A stretch of DNA of 40,222 nt, from NCBI GenBank assembly GCA_023426935.1, contig JAEZBR010000003.1, forward strand, positions 1 through 40,222, in the 5' to 3' direction. Made by a program: the position numbers and the translations under genes. This document shows positions 1 to 8,268 of the stretch, in pieces; within the stretch, counting starts at the first letter, position 1; every line of letters starts with the position of its first letter. The notes under the pieces were generated by a model. The model saw only the letters and a program-made list of their open reading frames with translations. It was not told where the DNA came from and made no database searches. Origin of the DNA: Bacillota bacterium. Lineage in GTDB: Bacteria > Bacillota_I > Bacilli_A > Erysipelotrichales > Erysipelotrichaceae.

Positions 1-491
1 ATTGTAACTAAATCCTGATTCTCGTAAAGATTGATTGAAAATAAGGCTCCCTGCGTCGAACGTACAGTCTTAGAACTATAGGGATCACAACAGCCGCTAG
101 AGAATACAACCGTCTCAAATCCAAACGCCAGTGCTAAACGAATTATCGTTCCGACGTTTCCGGGATCTTGGATCTGATCTAGGATGATTATCCGTTTACC
201 TAAACCTTTAGGTTTGGGTTTGCGGGCAATACCCAGAAATTTATTCTCGGATACGGTACTGCTAAGTTTACCGATGATTGAAGGCGCTACTAAATATGTA
301 GTGGGAAAAGAAAAAGGAATTCTTTCTTTTTCATTTACCAATAAGACCTCCAGATAACCTTTTTCCTTGGCTTCCTCAATAAGATGCAGATCTTCGATGA
401 CGAAAAGTCCGGATTGATCCCGATTTTTCTTTTCTTTTAATGAAGCCCAGAATTTGACCTTCTCATTTGCAAGGGAAGCTAATCTTTCCAT
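1..491 (-). CDS. TrmH/SpoU-family RNA 2'-O-methyltransferase, N-terminal part (runs off the left edge)
   Basis: The frame is open from an ATG at 491 to base 1, giving 163 codons that start MERLASLANEKVKF. It contains the SpoU motif 1 pattern LDQIQDPGNVGTIIR at about residues 106-120, followed by a GxxETVVFSSGCCDPYSSKTVR stretch typical of the SAM-binding trefoil-knot fold. An N-terminal substrate-binding segment with LFVIEDLHLIEEA precedes it. The family methylates ribose 2'-OH groups in 23S rRNA or tRNA using SAM; the exact target cannot be told from this part. Its ATG overlaps the ileS stop (TAATG), so it is probably translationally coupled to ileS. The C-terminal third, which carries motifs 2 and 3, is outside the window. 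Confidence 0.88.
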   Translation of the reverse strand, partial: MERLASLANEKVKFWASLKEKKNRDQSGLFVIEDLHLIEEAKEKGYLEVLLVNEKERIPFSFPTTYLVAPSIIGKLSSTVSENKFLGIARKPKPKGLGKRIIILDQIQDPGNVGTIIRLALAFGFETVVFSSGCCDPYSSKTVRSTQGALFSINLYENQDLVT

Positions 492-3235
492 TACTTTAGA
501 ACCTTTTCGCAACGCGGACATAGACCATCCGCATTTACTTCCGGGACAATATTCCAACATCTCTGGCAGACTTTTCCCTCCGCCTTTTTGATTTCGATAC
601 TGCCGATAGAATATTCTTCCATTTTATCTTTACTGTAAGTTACTTTGGAAACGATTAATAACTGTGCTAATTGGCTAGGAGAATATCTTTCACTCAATGC
701 TTGGTACTCCGGGTTTAAGTTTAAGACTACCTCAGCTTCTAAAGATTTATGGATAATTTCTTTTACCCTAGCATTCTCTAACGCTTTTAACACGTCATCT
801 CGAACTAAGAAGAATTTTTCATAGAATTCGGTTAATTCCTTACTTCCGGAATAATCTTTTACTTCCGGGAAATTATGTAAGAAGACCGACTTTCCGTCAT
901 AAGTATTCGCTTTACTCCAAATTTCTTCAGCGGTGTAGGAAATAATCGGAGCCAGTAACGATAACAAGGCATTCAAGCAATCATAAATAACCGTTTGACT
1001 CTGACGACGATTATTGTCATCTACCTTTTCGATATAGAGAATATCTTTGGTAAAATCTAAATAGAATGAACTTAATTCATTAGTCAGGAAGTTTGAAATC
1101 GTATTGACTACGGTAACATAATCATAGTTTTGATAAGCTGTTTTCGCTTTCTTAACTACTTCATTAAGTTTTATCTCCAGGTACTGATTCAAGGGATTCA
1201 TCTTCGCGTATTCAACTTTATCAGTCAGATATGCGAAATCGGTCTTACCATTTTTACCTACAGAATTCGTAACTGATAACATAAATTTAAAAGTATTACG
1301 AATTTTACGATATTGTTCCGAAACATGCTTCATCAAATCGTCGGAACAACGAACATCCTGGGTATAATCGGAAGTCGCCGCCCATAGACGAATAATATCC
1401 GCTCCATAAACATCGATGATTTTCATGGGGTCGACGACATTACCTAAAGATTTGCTCATCTTGATTCCTTTGCCATCTAAGACATAACCATGGCTTAAAA
1501 CACTCTTATAAGGTGCTTGACCGGTGGTGGCGGTCGCCACGATTAAACTTGAATTGAACCAACCCCGATATTGATCGGAGCCTTCAAAATAGAGATCACA
1601 GGGATAAGGGTAATTTCTGGCAATCAATGAATTGAAACTGGAACCAGAATCGAACCAGACATCCATAATATCTTTTTCCTTAGTAAATAAGCCGTTGGGA
1701 GATTTCGGGTTGGTATAACCTTCCGGTAATAATTCTTTCGCTTCTTTTTCAAACCAGATATTTGAGCCATGTTCGGCAAATAATTGAGCGACATGCTCAA
1801 AAACTTTTTCATCGAAGATCGGACTCTTGTCTTCGTTATAGAAAATCGGAATCGGTACTCCCCAGACTCTTTGTCTAGAAATACACCAATCACCGCGATC
1901 CTTGATCATGTTATATAATCGAACTTCACCAAAATCGTTAATCCAATTGACCTTCTTAACCTGCGCTAAAAGCTGTTCGCGGATTTTCTCGATTGAAGCG
2001 AACCATTGAACGGTTGCCCGGTAAATAACTGGTTTTTTCATTCTTTCATCGAACGGATAACTATGGGTATATTTCTCGACGGCTAATAAATGGCCGTCAT
2101 TTTTAAGCTTCTCAATAACTAAATTATTAGCTTTAAACACAAAGACTCCGTTTAAATCATCACCGGCTTCTTTGGTTAAGCAACCCTTCTCATCAACCGG
2201 ACAAAAAGCCGGTAAATGATAACGTAAACCGGTCAGATAATCGTCCATACCATGACCTGGAGCCGTATGTACACAACCGGTACCATCTTGATCGGTAACA
2301 TAATTGGCTAAGACAACTAAACTAGTCCGATCATAGAACGGATGCTTGACGGTGATATATTCCAAGTCTTTTCCTAAATAAGTTTTAAGAATTTTATAAT
2401 CGGATAAGCCGAATTTTGTCATCAGAGTTTCGACTAATTTATCTAAAACAATAAGTTTCCCTTTAGTAGTTTGTACAACAGCATATGTAAAGCCAGGATT
2501 TAGAGCAATTGCCAGATCCGCGGGAATCGTCCAAGGTGTCGTAGTCCAAATAACAAACTTCTCATCGCCATTCAAGACGCCTTTAGCATCGACTACATCG
2601 AATGAAACATAGATCGTGTCATCGGTTTTATCTTCGTAATAGGTCTCGGTATCCGCAACGGCACTTTCTCTTTCCGGTGACCAATAAATCGGTTTAAGAC
2701 CCTGATAAACTAAACCTTGCATCGCCATCTTTGCGAAACTACGGACTTCATCGGCTTCATACTCTTTACTATAAGTCAGGTAGGGATGTTCATAATCCGC
2801 TACGCAACCTAAACGTTTTTCGGTAGCCATTTGGATTGCGACTTGAGCTTGAGCATATTTCTGACATTGCGTTCTAAATTCCGCCGTCGTCATTTTCTTA
2901 CGATCATAACCAAGTTTAGGCATCATATTTTCAATCGGTAGACCATGAGTATCCCAACCGGGGTAAAAAGGCGTGTTATAACCGGCTAAATAATGAGATT
3001 TAAGAATAAAATCCTTAATTACTCTATTCATCGCCGTACCCATATGTAAGTTGTTATTGGCATAAGGAGGACCATCGTGAAGAATAAATGATTCGTCATG
3101 TTCATGAGCTTTCATCATTACTTCATAGAGTTTTTCGTCTTCCCATTTTTTTAAGATCAATGGTTCTTTCTTTGGTAGATTTCCCCTCATCTCAAAATCC
3201 GTATTCGGCATCTGTAGTGTTTCTTTCCAATCCAT
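491..3235 (-). CDS. ileS: Isoleucyl-tRNA synthetase
   Basis: This cytoplasmic class I synthetase charges tRNA-Ile. It is 914 aa from ATG 3235, chosen because AAGGAGG sits 8 nt upstream; an upstream in-frame start at 3322 would fall inside the T-box terminator. Visible parts are the HIGH-type box HMGT (residues 64-67), the PGWDTHGLPIE segment just after it, the editing/CP1 region in the middle, the KMSKS loop (GIKMSKSLGN) and a C-terminal zinc finger CxxC...CxxC (CQRCWN...CPRCEK). The fourth position of the HIGH box is Thr, not His. It follows the sepF-ylmH-divIVA genes, as in Bacillus. A T-box leader that reads Ile precedes it, so uncharged tRNA-Ile should control expression. Confidence 0.97.
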   Translation of the reverse strand: MDWKETLQMPNTDFEMRGNLPKKEPLILKKWEDEKLYEVMMKAHEHDESFILHDGPPYANNNLHMGTAMNRVIKDFILKSHYLAGYNTPFYPGWDTHGLPIENMMPKLGYDRKKMTTAEFRTQCQKYAQAQVAIQMATEKRLGCVADYEHPYLTYSKEYEADEVRSFAKMAMQGLVYQGLKPIYWSPERESAVADTETYYEDKTDDTIYVSFDVVDAKGVLNGDEKFVIWTTTPWTIPADLAIALNPGFTYAVVQTTKGKLIVLDKLVETLMTKFGLSDYKILKTYLGKDLEYITVKHPFYDRTSLVVLANYVTDQDGTGCVHTAPGHGMDDYLTGLRYHLPAFCPVDEKGCLTKEAGDDLNGVFVFKANNLVIEKLKNDGHLLAVEKYTHSYPFDERMKKPVIYRATVQWFASIEKIREQLLAQVKKVNWINDFGEVRLYNMIKDRGDWCISRQRVWGVPIPIFYNEDKSPIFDEKVFEHVAQLFAEHGSNIWFEKEAKELLPEGYTNPKSPNGLFTKEKDIMDVWFDSGSSFNSLIARNYPYPCDLYFEGSDQYRGWFNSSLIVATATTGQAPYKSVLSHGYVLDGKGIKMSKSLGNVVDPMKIIDVYGADIIRLWAATSDYTQDVRCSDDLMKHVSEQYRKIRNTFKFMLSVTNSVGKNGKTDFAYLTDKVEYAKMNPLNQYLEIKLNEVVKKAKTAYQNYDYVTVVNTISNFLTNELSSFYLDFTKDILYIEKVDDNNRRQSQTVIYDCLNALLSLLAPIISYTAEEIWSKANTYDGKSVFLHNFPEVKDYSGSKELTEFYEKFFLVRDDVLKALENARVKEIIHKSLEAEVVLNLNPEYQALSERYSPSQLAQLLIVSKVTYSKDKMEEYSIGSIEIKKAEGKVCQRCWNIVPEVNADGLCPRCEKVLK

Positions 3236-3256
3236 GCTTGTTTCCTCCTTCGGCAA

Positions 3257-3450
3257 ATAAAAAACGTCCGCTAAGGACGTTAATATTACGCGGTACCACC
3301 TTAAATTCATGCCCTGAAGCATGCTCTTGATTACGGATAACGGTCGTTTCCCGGCAGGTTCTACTTAAATTTCTTCCTGCATGATTCAGCGTGATCTGGT
3401 TGATTTTTAGTCACATTTTTCAGCACTTCAATGTTTCTCTAAAGACTTAG
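3257..3450 (-). promoter_or_regulatory. T-box riboswitch leader of ileS (Ile specifier ATC)
   Basis: On the minus strand the leader carries a Stem I start (AGAGAA near 3440) and the conserved T-box core GGTGGTACCGCG at 3300-3289. An intrinsic terminator follows: stem AACGTCC / GGACGTT (3281-3275 with 3269-3263) and a T-run at about 3264-3257. Two ATC triplets sit in the specifier region (3395-3393 and 3385-3383); either one reads Ile. The UGGU of the T-box bulge matches an A73 discriminator, as expected for tRNA-Ile. Uncharged tRNA-Ile is expected to stabilise the antiterminator and turn ileS on. I did not find a convincing promoter of its own between the divIVA-like stop and Stem I. Confidence 0.93.
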
Positions 3451-3469
3451 AATCAATTAGTCGTTGAAT

Positions 3470-3952
3470 TTACTTATGCTCTTCCGATTTATCATCCTTC
3501 GCTAGATAATCTAGGTTAGGAATCGTGGGAATTTTAAACGAATCTAACATCTGATTCATTGATAATAGCTTGTCCTTAATATCGGAACGCATGAAGGATG
3601 TCTCCTTACTTACTCTGCTTATTTCGATAAAGACGGTCTTGGCTGAAGTCATCGCTTCTCTGACAATCAGATCGGCGTTTCCTTTAGCGGTCTCAATTAC
3701 CTGATTCGCTTCTTTCAAGGCTAATCGGGATATTTCTTCAGCAGCTTTTTCGCGCATCGACAATTCATTGATCAGTGTCGAATAACGTTGTTTAAGTTGC
3801 ATAAGCTGTTCGTTTGCCGCTTTGATCTGGGTTTGATAACGAACCAGTTGTTCTTTTAACTCGCGGTTTTCAGCTTGAGCCCTTTCTAATTCTTCATCGC
3901 GGTTTAGTCGGGCATAACTATCTTGTTTTCGTAAAAATCGGCTTGGCCGCAA
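3470..3952 (-). CDS. DivIVA-like coiled-coil protein lacking the N-terminal membrane-binding head
   Basis: The product is 160 aa. The start is TTG at 3952, with AAAGGAG 8 nt upstream and no in-frame ATG near the N-terminus. The protein is almost all coiled coil (about residues 18-75). It ends with a DivIVA-style C-terminal half: NADLIVREAMTSAKTVF, then IKDKLLSMNQMLDSF, comparable to the LxxQLxxL end of DivIVA. The gene lies between ylmH and ileS, the standard divIVA position. The usual DivIVA start (a short segment with an exposed Phe-Arg pair and the GYxxxEVDxFL motif) is absent. It could be a derived DivIVA working through partners, or a different coiled-coil protein that replaced it. A second DivIVA/GpsB-type gene with an intact head lies at 39526-39999. 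Confidence 0.72.
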   Translation of the reverse strand: MRPSRFLRKQDSYARLNRDEELERAQAENRELKEQLVRYQTQIKAANEQLMQLKQRYSTLINELSMREKAAEEISRLALKEANQVIETAKGNADLIVREAMTSAKTVFIEISRVSKETSFMRSDIKDKLLSMNQMLDSFKIPTIPNLDYLAKDDKSEEHK

Positions 3953-3967
3953 AGTAAGGACTCCTTT

Positions 3968-4687
3968 CTAAATAAACTTGAATACCTCAACTGCTCTATT
4001 ACCGGATTTGGTAACTTTGGCAGTTAAAACTAGCTTAAATCTGCCTACTTGTCTAATCGAAATGATGTCCCCATTATCACATAACTCGTCACTTTTCTCA
4101 ATAGTCAGAAAGTTCCGGTTAATCATTCCCTGCGTTATTAACTGCTGAGCCTTGGCTCGTGAACAGCCGGCAATCTCGGCTACTAAGGCATCTACCCTAA
4201 AACTGTTTACAAATACTGATTTCTTGGCATATTTATAATTTGGTATTGTTAAGTCTTTTAAGACTTCAAATGAATCAGATCCATAAGGCAAGATTACCTG
4301 CTTAATTAAGAAATCAGATAATTCATTTCTGGTAATTACGTAAGCATATCCCTCATCAATCCAGACATCACCAAGTCGATTTTTGGCGATTCCACTGGCT
4401 AATAAGGCTCCATAAACATTTCGTTGCGTGACTTTGGGACTAACTTTTGCCCTTAAAGTAACCAACTGCCCTTGATAACTAGGAATGCAGATACAGCGAG
4501 AGATTGAATTGTCATCGTTAGGAATAACTTCATAATTAACTTTATTCTGAAGATACTCCCGCGCAAGCTTTAGTTCACTAGGTCCAAGAAAATCTGAGAT
4601 GATATAACTAGAATTCTCTGAACCTGCGATAAGATCATCTAGACGCTTAATCAGCCAACGATTATAACTGCTGCGATCCTGACTCAT
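3968..4687 (-). CDS. ylmH: YlmH/RqcP2-type S4-domain RNA-binding protein
   Basis: The product is 239 aa. I chose the ATG at 4687 (MSQDRSSYNRWLIKRL), which aligns with the start of Bacillus YlmH; a longer reading from 4759 lies entirely inside sepF. The N-terminal two thirds is the YlmH domain (SDFLGPSELKLA region). The C-terminal third is an S4 domain (VAEIAGCSRAKAQQLI ... GDIISIRQVGRFKL). Family members bind the ribosome or tRNA on stalled 50S subunits in ribosome quality control and are linked to division by gene order. It overlaps the end of sepF by 26 nt and has no clear Shine-Dalgarno, so translation is probably coupled to sepF. Confidence 0.88.
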   Translation of the reverse strand: MSQDRSSYNRWLIKRLDDLIAGSENSSYIISDFLGPSELKLAREYLQNKVNYEVIPNDDNSISRCICIPSYQGQLVTLRAKVSPKVTQRNVYGALLASGIAKNRLGDVWIDEGYAYVITRNELSDFLIKQVILPYGSDSFEVLKDLTIPNYKYAKKSVFVNSFRVDALVAEIAGCSRAKAQQLITQGMINRNFLTIEKSDELCDNGDIISIRQVGRFKLVLTAKVTKSGNRAVEVFKFI

Positions 4688-5078
4688 TGGAATCGTTAGA
4701 GATATCGCCATCAATACCGACATCATCCGGCGTGCAAAGGATTGAATCGACATCGACATGTTTAATCTGACCGTTCAGACCATAGGTAACACCCTGTAAA
4801 AAGTCGATGACTCTCTGCTTATAATCAGTGGATAGTTTTCGTAAATTAACCATCACGGCATTCTTCTCTTTTAATCTTTTGGCAATCTCAATAGTTTCAT
4901 CAAAAGAACGCGGTTCGAAAATAATTATATTAGCTTTTAGATTTTCATTCTTTCTAACAGCCTTCTCATATTTACTGATTGGTTTAGTATCTGTTTCCGG
5001 TGCATATACTTCATTCTGATTGTCTTCTTCATCATCCGGTTGGGTGAAGAAATTACTGATATTTTTCTTGAAACTCAT
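4662..5078 (-). CDS. sepF: Cell division protein SepF
   Basis: The product is 138 aa from ATG 5078, with AAAAGGAGA upstream. The N-terminus MSFKKNISNFF forms the amphipathic membrane-binding helix. An acidic linker follows, then the SepF core at about residues 48-120 (IIIFEPRSFDETIEIAKRL, NAVMVNLRKLSTDYKQRVIDFLQG, DVDSILCTP). SepF assembles into arcs that bundle FtsZ and tether it to the membrane. It heads the block sepF-ylmH-divIVA-like-ileS. A TATAAT box with a TGn extension lies just upstream at 5100-5108. Confidence 0.95.
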   Translation of the reverse strand: MSFKKNISNFFTQPDDEEDNQNEVYAPETDTKPISKYEKAVRKNENLKANIIIFEPRSFDETIEIAKRLKEKNAVMVNLRKLSTDYKQRVIDFLQGVTYGLNGQIKHVDVDSILCTPDDVGIDGDISNDSNESGSQQL

Positions 5079-5099
5079 GGTTTGTCTCCTTTTGTTAAT

Positions 5100-5108
5100 A
5101 TTATAGCA
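5100..5108 (-). promoter_or_regulatory. Extended -10 promoter for sepF block
   Basis: The minus strand reads TGC-TATAAT at 5108-5100, followed by the AAAAGGAGA ribosome site of sepF. No good -35 is visible at 16-18 nt, which is usual for extended -10 promoters. It lies between the lepA stop and sepF. Confidence 0.6.
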
Positions 5109-5126
5109 TCACCTTTTAAGATTGCA

Positions 5127-6935
5127 TCATTTTTCCGAATCATCCATTGATAAAACTGCCATAAAGGCTTCCTGAGGAATTACCACTGAACCGACTGCTT
5201 TCATCCGTTTCTTCCCCTCCTTTTGTTTCTCGAGCAATTTCTTCTTACGGGTGATATCTCCCCCGTAACATTTCGCTAAAACATTTTTTCTTAAAGACTT
5301 AATATCACAGCGTGCAATAATCTTACCATTGATGGCGGCTTGAACCGGGATTTCAAATTGCTGCCGCGGAATTAATTCTTTCAATTTATTCGTAATGGCG
5401 ACTCCCCGATGATAAGCAAATTCCCGATGGACAACAAAGCTCAAAGCATCGACCGCTTCTCCATTCAATAAAATATCCATCTTGCAGAGATCAGAAGCGC
5501 GATATCCGATTAGATCGTAATCGAAAGAAGCATACCCTCTGGAACAGGATTTTAATTTATCGAAAAAATCAAAAACAATTTCTCCTAAAGGTAATTCATA
5601 AATAATCTGGCGGCGATGATCATCTAAAGCCTTCATATCCCGATATACTCCCCGTTTACCCTGGCATAATTCCATAATGGCTCCGATATAAGTTTCCGGA
5701 GTCATAATCGAAGCTTTTACAAATGGTTCTTCAATATGATCTAAGTGCGTACCATCAGGAATTAATGCCGGATTATCGACTTCTTCGAGCGTACCGTCAG
5801 TCTTATATACTTTATAGATAACACTGGGAGCCGTGGCGATTAAATCGAGATTATACTCTCTTTCCAAGCGCTCCTGAACGACATCCATATGTAATAAACC
5901 TAAGAAACCGCAACGGAATCCAAATCCCAAAGCCTGGGAAGTTTCCGGTTCAAAAGTCAATGAAGCATCGTTTAGCACTAACTTTTCTAGGGCATCTTTC
6001 AATTCGTTATATTTCACATTATCAGTCGGATATAATCCGCAATAGACCATCGGATTCAACTTACGGTAACCGCTTAAAGGTTTAGCCGTGGGATTATCTT
6101 TTAAAGTAATCGTATCACCGACATGAATATCTCTTACCGATTTAATTTGGGCGGCCAACCAGCCTACTTCACCGGCAACTAACTCATTTTTCTTAACTTC
6201 ATTCGGTGTTCTTACGCCTAATTCCGTAACCAAGAAAGAAAGATTATGATTCATGAATAAGATTGTATCTCCGACTTTTACCGTTCCTTCTTTAATTCGG
6301 ATAAAGACAATAACGCCTCTGAAAGAATCATATAAAGAATCAAATACTAAAGCTTTCAAAGGTGCTTTCGGATCACCTTGGGGAGCGGGAATAAGTTTAA
6401 CCACTTGTTCGAGTACTTCTTGAATATTTGTCCCGTTCTTAGCGGAGATACATGGCGCATCATCGGCAGGTAGACCTAGTTCATCTTCAATCTCCTGCTT
6501 AACCAGTTCGGGTTGGGCACTAGGTAAATCGATTTTATTGATAACCGGGATAATCTCCAGATTGTTATCCAAAGCTAGATAAACATTAGCTAAAGTCTGG
6601 GCTTCAATACCTTGGGTGGCATCAACAACTAAAATTGCCCCTTCGCATGCGGCTAAGGAACGTGACACTTCATAGGTAAAATCGACATGCCCGGGAGTAT
6701 CGATTAAGTGAAAAGTATAATCATGACCATCTAAGGCATGATAATGTAACTGCACAACATTTAGTTTGATGGTAATTCCGCGTTCCCGTTCAAGAGCCAT
6801 CGAGTCCAATAGCTGGGCTTTCATCTCTCTTTTCTCAACTGTATGTGTCAACTCTAAAATTCGATCAGCTAAAGTTGACTTGCCGTGATCAATATGGGCA
6901 ATGATACAGAAATTACGAATATATTTCTGTTCCAT
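5127..6935 (-). CDS. lepA: Elongation factor 4 (LepA), GTPase
   Basis: The product is 602 aa, the usual length. The G domain shows AHIDHGKST (P-loop, residues 13-21), the switch region with RERGIT, DTPGH and NKIDLP. EF-G-like domains II, III and V follow, then the LepA-specific C-terminal domain (RKKKLLEKQKEGKKRMKAVG). LepA acts on the ribosome during initiation or elongation, apparently as a back-translocase or assembly-quality factor. The ATG comes one base after the fmt stop (TAA-T-ATG) and has no Shine-Dalgarno, which points to reinitiation coupling with fmt. The gene ends with TGA. Confidence 0.98.
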   Translation of the reverse strand: MEQKYIRNFCIIAHIDHGKSTLADRILELTHTVEKREMKAQLLDSMALERERGITIKLNVVQLHYHALDGHDYTFHLIDTPGHVDFTYEVSRSLAACEGAILVVDATQGIEAQTLANVYLALDNNLEIIPVINKIDLPSAQPELVKQEIEDELGLPADDAPCISAKNGTNIQEVLEQVVKLIPAPQGDPKAPLKALVFDSLYDSFRGVIVFIRIKEGTVKVGDTILFMNHNLSFLVTELGVRTPNEVKKNELVAGEVGWLAAQIKSVRDIHVGDTITLKDNPTAKPLSGYRKLNPMVYCGLYPTDNVKYNELKDALEKLVLNDASLTFEPETSQALGFGFRCGFLGLLHMDVVQERLEREYNLDLIATAPSVIYKVYKTDGTLEEVDNPALIPDGTHLDHIEEPFVKASIMTPETYIGAIMELCQGKRGVYRDMKALDDHRRQIIYELPLGEIVFDFFDKLKSCSRGYASFDYDLIGYRASDLCKMDILLNGEAVDALSFVVHREFAYHRGVAITNKLKELIPRQQFEIPVQAAINGKIIARCDIKSLRKNVLAKCYGGDITRKKKLLEKQKEGKKRMKAVGSVVIPQEAFMAVLSMDDSEK

Positions 6936-6936
6936 A

Positions 6937-7872
6937 TTAATGGAGAATCAAGCCTACTAATTGCTTGCCATAACCGTTTTTAAGATCTTTGGCACTACAA
7001 CGTGACTTACCTTCTAATTGAACTTCATTGAAACATAAAACTCGCCCCGAACAAGCAACACATAATTTATCGTTAATAAAAGGTAGGATTTCTCCATCCG
7101 GTTCATCGGTTGTAATTTCAGAGACTTCTACTTCCCAAAATTTAATCTTCTGATCTTTAATTAAGGCATACGAAACCGGATTCGGAATTAAGGCCCGAAT
7201 ATGGTTATAGGTCTGCAGATAGCCTTTGGTAAAGTCAATCTTCTCTTCTTCGGGTTTAATATTGTACGCGAAACTTACCTGTGATTCATCCTGCGGAATG
7301 CTTTCATAATTTCCTTTAATCAAAGATTCGATATTCTCGTGCAGTAACGCTACTGCCGCCTTTTGCATATCTAAAGATAGTTGTCCGTAGGTGTAACTCT
7401 GGGGAATCTCAACTTCTTTTTTGGCAATCATATCACCGGCATCCATCTTACTGACGGTCTTCATCAAGGTCATTCCGGTTTTAATTGCGCCAGCCATAAT
7501 CGCTCTTTGAAGCGGAGCACCACCTCTAAAATAAGGTAAGAGCGAACCATGCAAGTTAAAAATGCCTAGTTTTGGTAATACTAAAATTTCATCAGGAATC
7601 ATCTGTCCATAAGCACAGGTAATAATTAAATCTGGCTTAAGATCGATGATACTCTGAAAGTCTTTTCTTAACTTTACCGGCTGAAAAACCGGTATCTGAT
7701 GTTCGTCCCCGAATTTCTTAGTTGGGGTCGCGGTAAGAATTTTCTTTCTTCCTAATTCCCGATCCGGTTGTGAGACGATCCCCACCACTTCAACTACATC
7801 TTCTTTGTATAATTGTTCTAGAACTGCTAAGGCAAATTCTGCCGTTCCCATAAATAATGTTCTTGTTTTCAT
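6937..7872 (-). CDS. fmt: Methionyl-tRNA formyltransferase
   Basis: This enzyme formylates Met-tRNA-fMet with 10-formyl-THF. The product is 311 aa from ATG 7872. GGAGG lies 5 nt upstream of this ATG and only 2 nt from the preceding ATG at 7875, so MKTRTLFMGTAEFA is the preferred start. Residues include the formyltransferase core with HGSLLPYFRGGAPLQ, containing the SLLPxxRG signature, and TGMTLMKTVSKMDAGD. A C-terminal OB-like domain follows (about residues 205-311). It forms a two-gene unit with lepA and is divergent from rpsT. Confidence 0.96.
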   Translation of the reverse strand: MKTRTLFMGTAEFALAVLEQLYKEDVVEVVGIVSQPDRELGRKKILTATPTKKFGDEHQIPVFQPVKLRKDFQSIIDLKPDLIITCAYGQMIPDEILVLPKLGIFNLHGSLLPYFRGGAPLQRAIMAGAIKTGMTLMKTVSKMDAGDMIAKKEVEIPQSYTYGQLSLDMQKAAVALLHENIESLIKGNYESIPQDESQVSFAYNIKPEEEKIDFTKGYLQTYNHIRALIPNPVSYALIKDQKIKFWEVEVSEITTDEPDGEILPFINDKLCVACSGRVLCFNEVQLEGKSRCSAKDLKNGYGKQLVGLILH

Positions 7873-7888
7873 CATAACCTCCGGACTT

Positions 7889-7894
7889 ATTATA
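7889..7894 (-). promoter_or_regulatory. -10 box for fmt-lepA
   Basis: TATAAT on the minus strand lies 16 nt before the first fmt ATG, just upstream of the GGAGG. No strong -35 is visible at the right distance. It lies back to back with the rpsT promoter. Confidence 0.45.
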
Positions 7895-7914
7895 GCGTAA
7901 AAGTATAAACATGA

Positions 7915-7943
7915 TTGCATTGACCTTAGAAATTTGTTAAAAT
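7915..7943 (+). promoter_or_regulatory. rpsT promoter
   Basis: TTGCAT (7915-7920), a 17-nt spacer and TAAAAT (7938-7943, preceded by TGT) fit a sigma-A promoter. The rpsT ribosome site AAGGAGGA follows at about 7957. Confidence 0.65.
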
Positions 7944-7971
7944 ACGCTACGGAATAAAGGAGGAACTTTCG

Positions 7972-8253
7972 ATGCCAAATATCAAGTCTCAGAAAAAACG
8001 CGCCCGTACCAATTTAGTTAGAGCCGCAGCGGTAAAGTCGGAGAAAACGAAGATCAAGGATTCGATAAAAAAAGTTAGAACTGCGATCGATGCTAAAGAT
8101 ATGGATGCTGCCAAAGCAGCATTGAGCAAAGCTTATTCAACGCTCGATGCTTCAGTTACCAAAGGTATTCACGATTCTAATTATGTTCAGAGACATAAAT
8201 CGCGTCTTACCAAAGCAGTTAGTAAAATGAGTGAACCAGAAAAAGCGAACTAA
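7972..8253 (+). CDS. rpsT: 30S ribosomal protein S20
   Basis: The product is 93 aa, starting MPNIKSQKKRARTN. It is lysine- and arginine-rich with the helical S20 pattern (KSRLTKAVSKM near the end). S20 binds 16S rRNA at the bottom of the 30S subunit. A strong AAGGAGGA precedes the ATG. It is a single-gene transcript next to holA, as in Bacillus. The stop codon overlaps the convergent sdaA stop by two bases, and a terminator hairpin lies across the junction. Confidence 0.97.
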   Translation: MPNIKSQKKRARTNLVRAAAVKSEKTKIKDSIKKVRTAIDAKDMDAAKAALSKAYSTLDASVTKGIHDSNYVQRHKSRLTKAVSKMSEPEKAN

Positions 8254-8268
8254 TCAGTTCGTTTTTTT
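8241..8268. terminator. Bidirectional intrinsic terminator between rpsT and sdaA
   Basis: The stem CGAACT (8246-8251), loop AATC and AGTTCG (8256-8261) are followed by seven T on the plus strand. On the minus strand a T-run at 8244-8240 follows the same stem. The last codons of both genes form the hairpin. Confidence 0.85.

Noticed and set aside
3236..3322. N-terminal extension of IleRS by 29 residues.
   Set aside because: It would be encoded by the T-box antiterminator/terminator, while AAGGAGG marks the ATG at 3235.
4688..4759. Longer YlmH start at 4759.
   Set aside because: The extra 24 residues overlap the SepF core and do not match YlmH family N-termini.
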